Below the pieces are notes generated by a model. The model was not told the origin of the DNA and ran no database searches. It worked only from the letters and a program-made list of their open reading frames with translations. A stretch of 20,157 nt of DNA from Trueperaceae bacterium (GTDB lineage: Bacteria > Deinococcota > Deinococci > Deinococcales > Trueperaceae), in contig JAABSI010000053.1 in NCBI GenBank assembly GCA_011390455.1, forward strand, positions 1 through 20,157. Reading direction: 5' to 3'. Each line of letters begins with the position of its first letter. Within the stretch, counting starts at the first letter, position 1. Position numbers and translations under genes: made by a program. Positions 6,364 to 14,374 of this stretch are shown here, piece after piece.

Positions 6364-7643
6364 GCGCGCACCGCCGCGGACGCCTCCGGCAGGTGCCCGA
6401 GCCACCGTTCGACGACCTCGTCGAACGCGCCCGCGATCAGCCCGGTGCGCACCTCGTCCATGAAGCGCGCCATGAAGGCGAGGTTGTGCACCGTCACGAG
6501 CTGCGGCCCGAGGGGCTCGTCGGCCTTGAGCAGGTGGCGCAGGTAGGCGCGCGAGAAGCGCCGGCACGTGGCGCAGCCGCAGCCGGCCTCGATGGGGCGC
6601 AGGTCGTCGGCGAAGCGGGCGTTCTTGAGGTTGAGGCGGAAGTTCGGGATGGGGCGCCCGTCGTCGTCGCACCGCACGAGGGCGCCGCCGTTGCGCGCGT
6701 TGCGGGTCGGGGCGACGCAATCGAAGGTGTCGAGCCCGCGCGCGACCGCGGCCAGCACGCTCGGCACGTCGCCGATCCCGAGGAGGTGGCGGGGCAGCGC
6801 ATCGGGGAGTTCGGGCACGGTCCACTCCAGCACGCGGTGCATGTCCGCGTGGGTGCGGCCGAGGTTGCCGCCCACCGCGATCCCGCCGAAGGGCATCCCG
6901 CCGATCGTCCGCGCGCTCTCGCGCCGCGGCGCCTCGAACGCACCGCCCTGCACCACCCCGTACAGCGCCTGGACGTAGCCGTGGCGCGCAGGCTCGGCCT
7001 CGAAGGCCACCAGGCAGCGCTCCGCCCACCGATGCGTGCGGTCCATCGAGGCGCGGGTGTAGCGCTCGTCGTGCAACGGGCTGGTGCACTCGTCGAAGGC
7101 GAGGACGACGTCCGCGCCCAGCGCGCGCTGCACCTGGATGCTGATCTCGGGGGTGAAGGTGTGGACGCTGCCGTCGACGTGGCTCCGGAAGCGCACCTCG
7201 TGCTCGCCGACCTCCACCATCGACCCACCCGCGGCCGACAACCGGGGCGCGCCGCCCGGCGCCGAGGCGTCGGCGCCCGGGAAGATGTTGGCGACCTTCC
7301 CGACGCCGTGGTCGATCGAGGCACCGAGCGAGAACACCTGGAAGCCGCCCGAGTCGGTCATGATCGGCCGGTCCCACCCCATGAAGCGGTGCAGCCCGCC
7401 GTGCGCCGCCACCCGCTCCGCGCCCGGGCGCAGGTAGAGGTGGTAGGTGTTCGCGAACAGGATCTGGGTCCCGGTCGCCGCCACCACCTCGGGGTCGACC
7501 GCCTTGACGGTGGCCTGGGTGCCGACGCCGACGAACGCCGGGGTGGCGACGGCCCCGTGCGGGGTGTGGAGCGTGCCGGCGCGCGCCGCACCACGCTGGG
7601 CGTGCACCTCGAAGGCGAAGCGTCGGGGGTCGGGCGGCGTCAC
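6354..7643 (-). CDS. tgt: tRNA-guanine transglycosylase, atypical subfamily
   Basis: Exchanges guanine-34 of GUN-anticodon tRNAs for a queuosine precursor. The 429 residues are about 50 more than the common bacterial form. The general base is D97 (TDSGGFQVF) and the nucleophile D308 (FDCVAPTR). The zinc ligands are C355, C357, C360 and H386. Substrate-pocket FDEC (183-186) is kept, but the loop usually written GGLAVGE reads GGIAVGGN (253-260), so the usual glutamate is missing. A roughly 35-residue insertion lies at 111-148. The DECTSPLxDxxY and PRHLLGIG segments recall transglycosylases I associate with Patescibacteria-like genomes rather than the E. coli type. The GTG start has TAACAT 6 nt upstream. 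The exact base inserted is uncertain. Confidence 0.92.
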   Translation of the reverse strand: MTPPDPRRFAFEVHAQRGAARAGTLHTPHGAVATPAFVGVGTQATVKAVDPEVVAATGTQILFANTYHLYLRPGAERVAAHGGLHRFMGWDRPIMTDSGGFQVFSLGASIDHGVGKVANIFPGADASAPGGAPRLSAAGGSMVEVGEHEVRFRSHVDGSVHTFTPEISIQVQRALGADVVLAFDECTSPLHDERYTRASMDRTHRWAERCLVAFEAEPARHGYVQALYGVVQGGAFEAPRRESARTIGGMPFGGIAVGGNLGRTHADMHRVLEWTVPELPDALPRHLLGIGDVPSVLAAVARGLDTFDCVAPTRNARNGGALVRCDDDGRPIPNFRLNLKNARFADDLRPIEAGCGCATCRRFSRAYLRHLLKADEPLGPQLVTVHNLAFMARFMDEVRTGLIAGAFDEVVERWLGHLPEASAAVRAAL

Positions 7644-7649
7644 CGCGGG

Positions 7650-7655
7650 ATGTTA
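7650..7655 (-). promoter_or_regulatory. -10 hexamer TAACAT, leaderless promoter of tgt
   Basis: On the minus strand TAACAT ends 6 nt before the GTG at 7643 and is preceded by TGG, giving an extended -10. There is no Shine-Dalgarno sequence and no clear -35 element. Confidence 0.6.
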
Positions 7656-7769
7656 CCACGCATGAGCGAGCGCCGTCCTGGACGCGATTCGTGCGCGGCG
7701 CCCGGGGCAGATGACGGCTGCGTGTAGGGCGCATGTCCATCTGCCATGGTCGACTCATGTGAGGTTTGC

Positions 7770-7790
7770 TACTCTCTCCCAGTCAGGAGG
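7770..7790 (+). promoter_or_regulatory. Extended -10 TACTCT and Shine-Dalgarno AGGAGG before the 3D-domain gene
   Basis: TACTCT (7770-7775) is preceded by TGC, an extended -10. AGGAGG (7785-7790) lies 5 nt before the ATG at 7796 and decides that start over the upstream in-frame TTG at 7766. Unlike the leaderless genes nearby, this gene therefore has a short leader. Confidence 0.6.
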
Positions 7791-7795
7791 TGCCG

Positions 7796-8434
7796 ATGGC
7801 GCACCCTCTCAGCGGCGTCGCGACGCTCTTCGCTCTGTTCGCGATCGCTCTGACCACCGCCTTCAGCGCTCCCAGGGACCCGTTCGTGGCCGCCGACGTC
7901 GACCCCGCCCTCGACCTCGCCATCGCCCCGATCGTCGACGTGCTCGAGACCCCCCGCGTGGTGGTCGACCACCTCGAACCGGTGCACGGACCCGATGCAA
8001 GCCCGAGCTTCATCGTCCGCGCGACCGCGTACAACTCCTTGGTCAGCCAAACGAACGCCCAACCCTTCGTCACCGCCACGGGGGCGCGCACCCGCTGGGG
8101 CATCGTCGCGGTCAGCCGCGACCTGCTCGGCACCGACCTCCCGTACGGATCGCTCGTGCGCCTGCGCGATCTGGGCGCGCACGCGACCGGCCGCGGCGCT
8201 GGCGCGTACGACGGACTGCTCGAGGGGCTCGTCTTCACCGTCGAGGACACCATGCACCCGCGCAAGACCGAGCAGATCGACGTCTGGTTCGCCGAGTACG
8301 CCGACGCCGTGCGCTGGGGCGTGCGCCGCCTCGAGGTCGAAGTGGTCCGCTACGGACGCACCGGTCCGACCCTCGACCCGTTCCAGAACGCCGCCGGCTT
8401 CGACGCCGAACCCATCTGGCTCGCCGCTCGCTGA
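7796..8434 (+). CDS. Secreted 3D-domain (double-psi beta-barrel) protein
   Basis: A 212-residue protein with an N-terminal signal (GVATLFALFAIALTTAFSA, residues 7-25) and no lipobox. From about residue 75 it carries a 3D domain: VRATAYNS opens it, TATGARTRWGIVAVSRDLL follows, then VFTVEDTM and QIDVWF. The three aspartates that name the domain are visible in SRDLL, VEDTM and QIDVW. The GVRRLEVEVVR end is typical. 3D domains share the fold of MltA-type lytic transglycosylases and RlpA, so a role in the cell envelope or peptidoglycan is likely, but enzymatic activity is not proved for this subtype. The next gene starts 4 nt downstream and encodes an envelope permease. Confidence 0.85.
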   Translation: MAHPLSGVATLFALFAIALTTAFSAPRDPFVAADVDPALDLAIAPIVDVLETPRVVVDHLEPVHGPDASPSFIVRATAYNSLVSQTNAQPFVTATGARTRWGIVAVSRDLLGTDLPYGSLVRLRDLGAHATGRGAGAYDGLLEGLVFTVEDTMHPRKTEQIDVWFAEYADAVRWGVRRLEVEVVRYGRTGPTLDPFQNAAGFDAEPIWLAAR

Positions 8435-8438
8435 CGGC

Positions 8439-9620
8439 GTGGCGCGCCTGGTGCCCTTCCTGGCGCGCCGCCACGTGCGCGCCCGCGGCCTCCAGAGCGG
8501 TCTCACGGTCGCCGGCGTGGCGGTCGGCGTGGCCGTCCTCCTCGTCGCCCTCTCGCTGACCAACGGTTTCGTCGACGAGCTCGTCTCCTCCACGCTGCGC
8601 GCGACCCCGCACGTGGCGCTGCAGCCGTGGGCGGCCGACGGCTCCCTGCGCGCCGACGCCGGCACCCTCGAGGCGCTGGCGACCGAGCCGGGCGTCGCCG
8701 CGGTGGCGCCCTACGTGGCGGGCCAGGCGCTCATCGCCCGCCGGGCCGACGCCACCCTGGGCATCACCGCCCGGCAGGGGTACACGCAGCTGCTCGGCAT
8801 CGATCCCGAAGCGCACGCGCGGGTCCTCGACCTCCCCGCGCTCGAGCGCGTGGCGGCCTCGTTCGCCGAGGCCGACGGCGTGGTGCTCGGCGCCTCGCTC
8901 GCCGCCCAGCTCGGGGTGTTCGAGGGCGACACGGTGGTGCTGCGCGAGATCGGCGGGCGCACGCTCACGCTGACCGTCGCCGGCACCTTCCGGGTCGGCA
9001 ACGAACTGATCGACGCGGTGACCGCGTACGTGCCGATCGCGCGGCTGCAGGCGTACCTTGACCTCGAGGACCGCTGGAGCGGCGTCCACGTCCGCCTCGA
9101 CGACCCCACCGCGGCGAGCGCCGCCGGCGAGCGCCTCGGCGACCGCTACGGGCTGCGGCCCACGTCGTGGGAGCGGCTCTTCTCCGGGCTGCTGCAACAG
9201 CTCCAGCTGCAGAAGGCCGTCATCTCGGTCGTCGTGTTCCTGATCGTGCTCGTGGCCGCCATGGGGATCGCCAACGTGCTGGTGCTGGCGGTCTCCGAGA
9301 AGACCGGCGAGATCGCCGTCCTGCGCACCCTCGGCGCGAGCGCCCGGCAGGTGGTCGCGATCTTCACCCTCGAGGGCGCCATCCTCGGCGGGCTCGGCAC
9401 CGTGCTCGGCGCCGTGCTCGGCGTGGCGATCGCGACCTACTTCCGCATCCAGCCCTACCCGCTGCCCGGCGACCTTTACTTCATCACCCAGCTCCCGGTG
9501 CAGGTGCAGGCCTTCGACGTCGCCTGGGTGTGCGCCGTGTCGTTCGGGACGAGCGTGCTCGCCTCGCTGGTGCCGGCGCGGCGGGCCGCGGCGCTGCGGC
9601 CGGCCGAGGTGCTGCGGTGA
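8439..9620 (+). CDS. LolC/LolE or MacB-type ABC transporter permease (FtsX domain)
   Basis: A 393-residue inner-membrane permease. The first helix lies at about residues 20-42 (GLTVAGVAVGVAVLLVALSL), followed by an extracytoplasmic MacB-type domain to about residue 255. Then come three helices of the FtsX fold at about 262-290, 311-335 and 358-382. The block ending SEKTGEIAVLRTLGASARQV is the conserved coupling segment. VPARRAAALRPAEVLR is the classic C-terminal signature of lipoprotein-release permeases. GTG at 8439 is chosen because it sits 4 nt after the preceding stop and gives a normal N-terminal helix. No ATPase partner is adjacent, so it must be encoded elsewhere. The cargo is unknown. 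Confidence 0.88.
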   Translation: MARLVPFLARRHVRARGLQSGLTVAGVAVGVAVLLVALSLTNGFVDELVSSTLRATPHVALQPWAADGSLRADAGTLEALATEPGVAAVAPYVAGQALIARRADATLGITARQGYTQLLGIDPEAHARVLDLPALERVAASFAEADGVVLGASLAAQLGVFEGDTVVLREIGGRTLTLTVAGTFRVGNELIDAVTAYVPIARLQAYLDLEDRWSGVHVRLDDPTAASAAGERLGDRYGLRPTSWERLFSGLLQQLQLQKAVISVVVFLIVLVAAMGIANVLVLAVSEKTGEIAVLRTLGASARQVVAIFTLEGAILGGLGTVLGAVLGVAIATYFRIQPYPLPGDLYFITQLPVQVQAFDVAWVCAVSFGTSVLASLVPARRAAALRPAEVLR

Positions 9621-9657
9621 GCGCCCGGCAGGGGTCGGCGCCCGACCGAGGCGCCCG

Positions 9658-10170
9658 ATGAGCCCGGGCCGAGCCCTGCGCGCCCCGACGCCGCTCGATC
9701 CCGAGCGCGCCTGGGACTACGCCCTGGAGCTGCTGGCGCGGCGCGCGATGAGCGCCGCGGAGGTCCGCACGCGCCTGCTCCGCCGCAGCCTCCCCGAGGA
9801 CGACGCCGAGGCCGTGGTCGCCAAGCTCGAACGGCTCGGCCTGCTGAACGATCGCGCCTTCGCCGAGGCGTACGTCCGCAGCCGCGCGCGCGAGCGCGGG
9901 CGGCTGGCGCTGCGCCGCGAGCTCCAGCACAAGGGCGTGGCCGAGGACGTGGCCGACGGCGCGTTGGCGCCGCACGACGACGCGGACCAGGCGGCCGCGG
10001 CGCGGGCGCTGCTGACCAAGCACGCCTGGCGCTTCGCCGCCGCGCCCGACGACGCGCGCGCGGCGCAGGCGGCGCGCGCGCGGGCGTACGGGCTGCTGGC
10101 GCGGCGCGGCTTCCCGCCCGACGCGGTCGCGGCGGCGGTGGCGGAGGTCCTCGGCGACGCCGAGGCGTGA
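9658..10170 (+). CDS. recX: Regulatory protein RecX
   Basis: A 170-residue helical protein that by family binds RecA filaments and limits their activity. The N-terminal repeat shows WDYALELLARRAMSAAEVRTRLLRR, then VVAKLERLGLLNDRAFAEAYVRSRARERGRLALRRELQHKGV, the most conserved RecX block. A weaker third helical repeat ends in GLLARRGFPPDAVAAAV. The length is usual for the family. The ATG at 9658 has GAGG upstream at a workable distance and follows the permease gene after 37 nt, so it may share that transcript. recA is not in this window. A tRNA gene with its own promoter follows. Confidence 0.93.
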   Translation: MSPGRALRAPTPLDPERAWDYALELLARRAMSAAEVRTRLLRRSLPEDDAEAVVAKLERLGLLNDRAFAEAYVRSRARERGRLALRRELQHKGVAEDVADGALAPHDDADQAAAARALLTKHAWRFAAAPDDARAAQAARARAYGLLARRGFPPDAVAAAVAEVLGDAEA

Positions 10171-10214
10171 CGCCACGACCGGCACGCGCCGCGCCTTCGA
10201 GGGACCCGGTTCCC

Positions 10215-10244
10215 TTGCTTCCCGATCGCGCCGCGGGCTATACT
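10215..10244 (+). promoter_or_regulatory. Promoter of tRNA-Pro
   Basis: TTGCTT (10215-10220) and TATACT (10239-10244) are separated by 18 nt. The predicted start at about 10251 is a few bases before the mature tRNA at 10257. This is the only promoter in the window with a fairly recognisable -35 element. Confidence 0.65.
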
Positions 10245-10256
10245 CACTAGTTGCGT

Positions 10257-10334
<78 letters not shown>

Positions 10335-10336
10335 AC

Positions 10337-10376
10337 CGGCACCCCCCCGCTCGGTTCGCCGAGCGGGGGGGTGCCG
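10337..10376. terminator. Strong 18-bp hairpin terminator after tRNA-Pro
   Basis: A perfect 18-bp stem (10337-10354 with 10359-10376), including a run of seven C and seven G, closed by a TTCG tetraloop. It is followed on the plus strand by TTCGTT. It ends the tRNA transcript and, being symmetric, may also stop the convergent lutABC transcript, whose last stop is 32 nt away. Confidence 0.85.
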
Positions 10377-10407
10377 TTCGTTGGGTCCGGGCGCGGGCCG
10401 GGCCTCG

Positions 10408-11019
10408 TCATCCGATCAGCACCACGTGCACCTCGCCCGGTCCGTGCACGCCCGTGACCAGCGTCACCTCGATGTCGGCCGTGCGGCTCGGACCGGTCAC
10501 CTGCACCAGCGCCGCCGGCAGGCCGGCCGCCGCGGCCGCGGCGTAGAGCTCCGTGAGCCCGGCGTGGAGGTCGGCCGTCGCCAGCAGCGCCACGTGGACG
10601 GGCGGCAAGAGGCCCGCCGACCGGCCGTCGCGGCTGTGCAGGACGACCGTGCCGGTCTCCGCGACGCCGGCCCAGGCGCTCGTGAGGCCCACGTCGGCCT
10701 CCGTCGCCGCGGCGAGGGGCAGCCCGCTGGCCTTCGCGGCCGCGCGCGCCGCCGTGCTGCCGTCGGCGACGACGCTGGCGCCGAGCGTCGGTGCCAGCCG
10801 CGCCACCCGCGCCTCCCCCTCGGCGGCGTCCCGCACGCGGTGCACGTGGGCGCCCGCGGCCCGCGCGCGCTCCTCGAAGCGGTCCGCGAGCTCGTGGGCG
10901 GCGATCGGCGACGGCGCCACGAGCGCCGCGTCGGCCACCGGCGGCGGCGGCGCCACCGGATCGCCGGGCGCGCGCCCGAGCGCCCCGCGCACCCGCGCCA
11001 GGAAGACCTCGCGCTTCAC
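10408..11019 (-). CDS. lutC: L-lactate utilisation protein LutC (YkgG/DUF162 family)
   Basis: A 203-residue LUD-domain protein and third member of the LutABC complex, which lets cells oxidise L-lactate to pyruvate. The GTG start overlaps the lutB stop as GTGA. Typical features are the N-terminal [14 protein letters not shown] helix, [20 protein letters not shown] in the middle and a PPVHVALL block, ending in [28 protein letters not shown]. The order A-B-C and full coupling support a single transcript from the promoter near 13265. The protein ends at the tRNA-side hairpin. Confidence 0.92.
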   Translation of the reverse strand: MKREVFLARVRGALGRAPGDPVAPPPPVADAALVAPSPIAAHELADRFEERARAAGAHVHRVRDAAEGEARVARLAPTLGASVVADGSTAARAAAKASGLPLAAATEADVGLTSAWAGVAETGTVVLHSRDGRSAGLLPPVHVALLATADLHAGLTELYAAAAAAGLPAALVQVTGPSRTADIEVTLVTGVHGPGEVHVVLIG

Positions 11020-12476
11020 GGCGACGGCTCCGGTTCGCGCGCGGCCGCGATCGGCCGTGGCGCCTCGTCGGCCAGGCCACCGCGCCAGCGCTCCCGGAAC
11101 GAGGGCCCCGGCGGCACCGCCAGGTCGCGCTCCGCGAGCCAGGCGCCCAGCAGTGGCAGCGCCTGGCCAACCGCGCGCCCGTCGCCGCTCAACCAGCGCG
11201 CCGCGCCGCGGCCGGCGCCCGTGGCGGCCTGCCACAGGGCAGGGCGCTCGGCGGCGAAGGCGAAGGCGCCGATGCCCACGCGCTCGCCCGGCGCCGTCAG
11301 ACCGCGCTCGACGCCGCGCCGGCGGTGGGCGAGCAGCAGGTCGGGGATCGGGATCTTGACCGGGCAGACGTCGCCGCAGGCGCCGCACAGGCTCGAGGCG
11401 TGCGGCAGGTCGCGGGTGCGCTCGAGGCCCAGAAGCCCGGGCGCCAGGATCGCACCGATCGGCCCGCCGTAGACCCAGCCGTACGCGTGCCCGCCCACCT
11501 GGGCGTAGACCGGGCAGTGGTTGAGGCAGGCGCCGCAGCGGATGCAGCGCAGTGCGTCGCGCAGCTCGGGGTCGGCCAGGACCGCGCTGCGGCCGCCGTC
11601 GAGGATGACGACGTGCTGCTCCTCCGGCCCGTCGGGCTCGCCCTCGCGGCGCGGTCCCGAGAGCAGGCTGACGTAGGAGGTCGCCGCCTGGCCGGTCGCC
11701 GAGCGGCCGAGCAAGGCGAGGAAGGTCGGCAGGTCGGCGAGGCGCGGCAGCAGCTTCTCGAGCCCCATCAGCGCCACGTGCACCCGCGGCAGGCCGGTCG
11801 TCAGCCGGGCGTTGCCCTCGTTCTCGACCACCACGAGCGTGCCGGTGTCGGCGCAGGCGAAATTGACCCCGCTCACCCCGAGGTCCGCGGCGACGAAGGC
11901 GCGCCGCAGCGCGACCCGGGCGGCCGCCGTGAGCGCCGTCGGGTCGGCGTCGACGGGGGTGCCGAGGCGCTCGTGGAACAGCGCCGCCACCCGCTCGCGG
12001 GTCCAGTGCAGCGCCGGCCCGACGATGTGGCTGGGCACGTCGTCGCCGAGCTGCAAGATGTACTCCCCCAGGTCGGTCTCGATCGGCTCGACGCCGGCGG
12101 CCGCCAACGCCTCGTTCAGGCCGATCTCCTCGGAGACCATCGACTTCGACTTCACCGCGGTGCGCGCCCCGGCGGTGCGCGCGATCGCGACCACGGCGGC
12201 GTTGGCCTCGGCGGCATCGGCGGCGAAGTGCACCTGCACGCCGCGCGCCTCGAGGGCGTCGACCAGCTGATCGAGGTAGGCGTCGAGGTGGTCGAGCAGG
12301 TGCGCCTTGACCGCGGCGGCCTGCACGCGCAGGGCCTCGAAGCCGGGATGCGCCGCGAGCGCCCGCTCGCGGTTGGCCACGAAGACGCCGGTCGCCCGGT
12401 CGAGCGCCGTGCGCAGCGGGGCGTCGCCCAGCGCCTCGCGCGCCGCCGCGCGGACCCGCTCCGTCGCGACCTTCAC
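11016..12476 (-). CDS. lutB: Iron-sulfur protein LutB, L-lactate utilisation
   Basis: A 486-residue cytoplasmic protein with an N-terminal LUD domain ([21 protein letters not shown] at about 104-124, then [20 protein letters not shown] at 206-225). A ferredoxin-type region follows. Cysteines C311, C314, C317 and C321 ([12 protein letters not shown]) and C364, C367 and C371 (CGACGDVCP) provide the cluster ligands. This is the usual LutB design. GTG at 12476 overlaps the lutA stop as GTGA. The C-terminal 100 residues (LutB_C type region) are basic and low in complexity. It works with LutA and LutC. A lactate permease is not in the window. Confidence 0.95.
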   Translation of the reverse strand: MKVATERVRAAAREALGDAPLRTALDRATGVFVANRERALAAHPGFEALRVQAAAVKAHLLDHLDAYLDQLVDALEARGVQVHFAADAAEANAAVVAIARTAGARTAVKSKSMVSEEIGLNEALAAAGVEPIETDLGEYILQLGDDVPSHIVGPALHWTRERVAALFHERLGTPVDADPTALTAAARVALRRAFVAADLGVSGVNFACADTGTLVVVENEGNARLTTGLPRVHVALMGLEKLLPRLADLPTFLALLGRSATGQAATSYVSLLSGPRREGEPDGPEEQHVVILDGGRSAVLADPELRDALRCIRCGACLNHCPVYAQVGGHAYGWVYGGPIGAILAPGLLGLERTRDLPHASSLCGACGDVCPVKIPIPDLLLAHRRRGVERGLTAPGERVGIGAFAFAAERPALWQAATGAGRGAARWLSGDGRAVGQALPLLGAWLAERDLAVPPGPSFRERWRGGLADEAPRPIAAAREPEPSP

Positions 12477-13219
12477 GCCGCCGCCTCGGCGCGCTCGACG
12501 CCTTCCCACAGGAGCTCGGCCAGGTGCAGCACGCGCGGCGCCGGCCCGGCGGCGCGGCTCAGAGTCCCCGCGAGCTGCAGCAGGCAGCCGGCGTCCGCCG
12601 AGGTGAGCACGTCGGCCCGGCTGCGCTCGATGCCGCCGAGCTTGGCCCGCGCCATCGCCGCCGAGACCTCGGGCATCTTGACCGCGAAGAGCCCGCCGAA
12701 CCCGCAGCAGACGTCGTGGCCGTCGGCCTCCACCACGTCGGCGCCGGCGGCCCGGAGCAGGCGCCGTGGCGCCTCGGCGACACCGAGCGTGCGCAGCGCG
12801 TGGCAACCGTCGTGCACGGTGGCGCGGGTCCCGCGCAGGTCGGCGCCGACGTCCTCGACCCCCAGGACGTCGGTGACGAAGCTCGCGAGTTCGAAGGTGC
12901 GCACCGCCAGGTCGCGTGCGGCGCCGTAGGCCTCGGGGCGGCGCTCGAACAGCTCGGGGTAGTGGCCCACCAGCATGGCGGCGCACGAGCCCGACGGCAG
13001 CACGACGTGGTCGTAGCCCTCGAAGACGCCCAGGTGGTGCTCGGCGAGCCGGCGCGCCTCGTCGTGGTAGCCGGCGTTGAAGGCCGGCTGGCCGCAGCAG
13101 CTCTGGGCTTCGGGAAAGTCGACGTCGACGCCGAGGCGGCGCAGCAGGCGCACCGCCGCCGCGGCCGCCGCGGGGGCCGCCTGGTCGACGAGGCAGGTGG
13201 CGAACAGGGCCACGCGCAC
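12473..13219 (-). CDS. lutA: LutA, CCG-domain Fe-S oxidoreductase subunit for L-lactate
   Basis: A 248-residue protein made of two cysteine-rich CCG domains. The first has C9 and the CCGQPAFNAGY block (C41, C42) plus C79. The second has C139 in DGCHALR and CCGFGGLFAVK (C171, C172). This matches LutA/YkgE, the heterodisulfide-reductase-like subunit of the lactate oxidation complex. The GTG at 13219 has a good Shine-Dalgarno sequence (GGAGG, complement of 13227-13231) 7 nt upstream, and an extended -10 lies about 45 nt upstream, so this operon has a normal leader. It is divergent from the VUT transporter gene. Confidence 0.95.
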   Translation of the reverse strand: MRVALFATCLVDQAAPAAAAAAVRLLRRLGVDVDFPEAQSCCGQPAFNAGYHDEARRLAEHHLGVFEGYDHVVLPSGSCAAMLVGHYPELFERRPEAYGAARDLAVRTFELASFVTDVLGVEDVGADLRGTRATVHDGCHALRTLGVAEAPRRLLRAAGADVVEADGHDVCCGFGGLFAVKMPEVSAAMARAKLGGIERSRADVLTSADAGCLLQLAGTLSRAAGPAPRVLHLAELLWEGVERAEAAA

Positions 13220-13264
13220 GGGGCCACCTCCGGTCCCGGCGCATGGAGGTCCGCCGGTCGGACG

Positions 13265-13270
13265 ATGCTA
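13265..13270 (-). promoter_or_regulatory. Extended -10 TAGCAT of the lutABC operon
   Basis: On the minus strand TAGCAT is preceded by TGT, an extended -10. The expected leader to the lutA GTG is about 40 nt and holds GGAGG. The site lies 14 nt from the plus-strand -10 of the divergent transporter gene. Confidence 0.5.
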
Positions 13271-13284
13271 ACAGCCGCGCGTGC

Positions 13285-13290
13285 TAACCT
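13285..13290 (+). promoter_or_regulatory. Extended -10 TAACCT of the VUT transporter gene
   Basis: TAACCT is preceded by TGC. With a start near 13297, the leader of the transporter mRNA would be about 90 nt and would contain two strong hairpins. Confidence 0.5.
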
Positions 13291-13301
13291 CGGCGCCGAA
13301 T

Positions 13302-13362
13302 CGCGCCCCACGGGAGGTGACATACCGTGGGCCGCGTCCTCGGCGGGCGTGCACGCCCGCCG
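13302..13362 (+). promoter_or_regulatory. Structured leader with two hairpins before the VUT transporter gene
   Basis: Hairpin 1 pairs 13302-13313 with 13325-13336: 11 base pairs with one C-C mismatch, and an 11-nt loop GAGGTGACATA that displays a Shine-Dalgarno-like core. Hairpin 2 is a perfect 22-nt palindrome at 13341-13362 (9-bp stem, TGCA loop). A second Shine-Dalgarno core, GGAGG, lies at 13375-13379, just before the chosen start. I do not recognise a known riboswitch class. The pairing is read from sequence; the regulatory role is inferred. Confidence 0.5.
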
Positions 13363-13384
13363 TCGACGTCGCCCGGAGGCCCCC

Positions 13385-14374
13385 GTGACCGCGCCGAACC
13401 CCGCGTCCCCCAGACCTGCGCACCCCACCGACCCCGCGTCCCCGGGCCCTGCGTCGCCCCGGCCCGCTTCCGGCGCCGCCGCGGTCGTCCTGATCGCCGC
13501 CTTCGTCGCCGGCCCGTGGGCGGCGGCGCTCCTGTTCGTGCTCGCCGGCTTCGGGGCCACGCCGCCCGCGACGCTTCCGTGGGCGGTCGTCGCGCTGCTC
13601 GGGGCGCTGCTCGCCGCCCCCGCCGCGCAGGCCGCCGCCCTGCTCCCGCGGCGGCGCGCGCTCGGCCTCATGGCGGCGGGCGTGGCGTTGGCGGTCGCGA
13701 GCACGCTCGCCGCCGCGCTCCCCCTCACCTACCTCGCGACGCTCCCGGTCGCGCTGGCGACCTTCGCCCTGCTGCGCCGCGTCCCCGAGCTGTACGGCAC
13801 CGCGCTCGTGTACGTCGGCGCGACCGTCCTCGCCAACTTCACCCTGGACTCGTTCCTGCCGCTGGGCGACTTCTTCCTGGTCAACGTGGGGACGCTCTTC
13901 TTCGGCATCACCTTCACCCAGCGCGACCGGTTGCACCGCTTCGGCCGCGGCGTCGTGTACCGCGTGATCCTCGCGGCGGCCCTCGCCAACGTGGTCGCCG
14001 CCTGGTCGGTCGGCACGCCTTGGCGCTACGTGGCGGTGAGCTTCCTGGCGATCGTCATCGCCGAGACCGCCGACACCGAGGTGTACCAGCGGCTGCTGCA
14101 CCGCAGGTGGTTCGCGCGCGTCGCCGGCTCGAACGCGGTCTCGGCGCCGCTCGACACCGTGGTCTTCACGGTGCTGGCCTTCTCCGGCGCGCCGTTCGCG
14201 ACGGCGGCCTGGATGACCCAGGTGATCGTCACCGACGTCATCGTCAAGTACGGCGCGAGCCTGGTCGCCGCGATCACGGTGCTGAGCAACCCGGCATGGG
14301 TGCCCAAGGTGCCCGACCTGCGGGCCCGAGACGGATCAGGAACGCAAGCGCTCGACCCAGCCCGCCAGCGATAG
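13385..14374 (+). CDS. VUT-family transporter, probable queuosine-precursor importer (YhhQ/COG1738-like)
   Basis: A 329-residue membrane protein. The family usually has about 220 residues, and the extra length is an N-terminal proline-rich stretch (residues 3-28, PASPRP-like repeats) plus additional hydrophobic helices at about 30-55, 60-80 and 84-110. The conserved core follows: FTLDSFLPLGDFFLVNVGTLFFGITF, then VIAETADTEVYQRL, AGSNAVSAPLDTVVFTVLAFSG and a last helix before VLSNPAWVPK. The E-x-x-D-x-x-V-Y and S-N-x-V-S-x-x-x-D motifs mark the family, which imports preQ0, preQ1 or queuine. GTG at 13385 is chosen for GGAGG 5 nt upstream; GTG at 13349 is possible. The 3' end overlaps the convergent amidase gene by 39 nt. 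Confidence 0.8.
   Translation: MTAPNPASPRPAHPTDPASPGPASPRPASGAAAVVLIAAFVAGPWAAALLFVLAGFGATPPATLPWAVVALLGALLAAPAAQAAALLPRRRALGLMAAGVALAVASTLAAALPLTYLATLPVALATFALLRRVPELYGTALVYVGATVLANFTLDSFLPLGDFFLVNVGTLFFGITFTQRDRLHRFGRGVVYRVILAAALANVVAAWSVGTPWRYVAVSFLAIVIAETADTEVYQRLLHRRWFARVAGSNAVSAPLDTVVFTVLAFSGAPFATAAWMTQVIVTDVIVKYGASLVAAITVLSNPAWVPKVPDLRARDGSGTQALDPARQR

Noticed and set aside
14336..14374. Frameshift or annotation error at the overlap of the transporter and amidase genes
   Set aside because: Both reading frames stay intact to their stop codons and their conserved regions lie well before the overlap. A 39-nt tail-to-tail overlap is plausible in so compact a genome.
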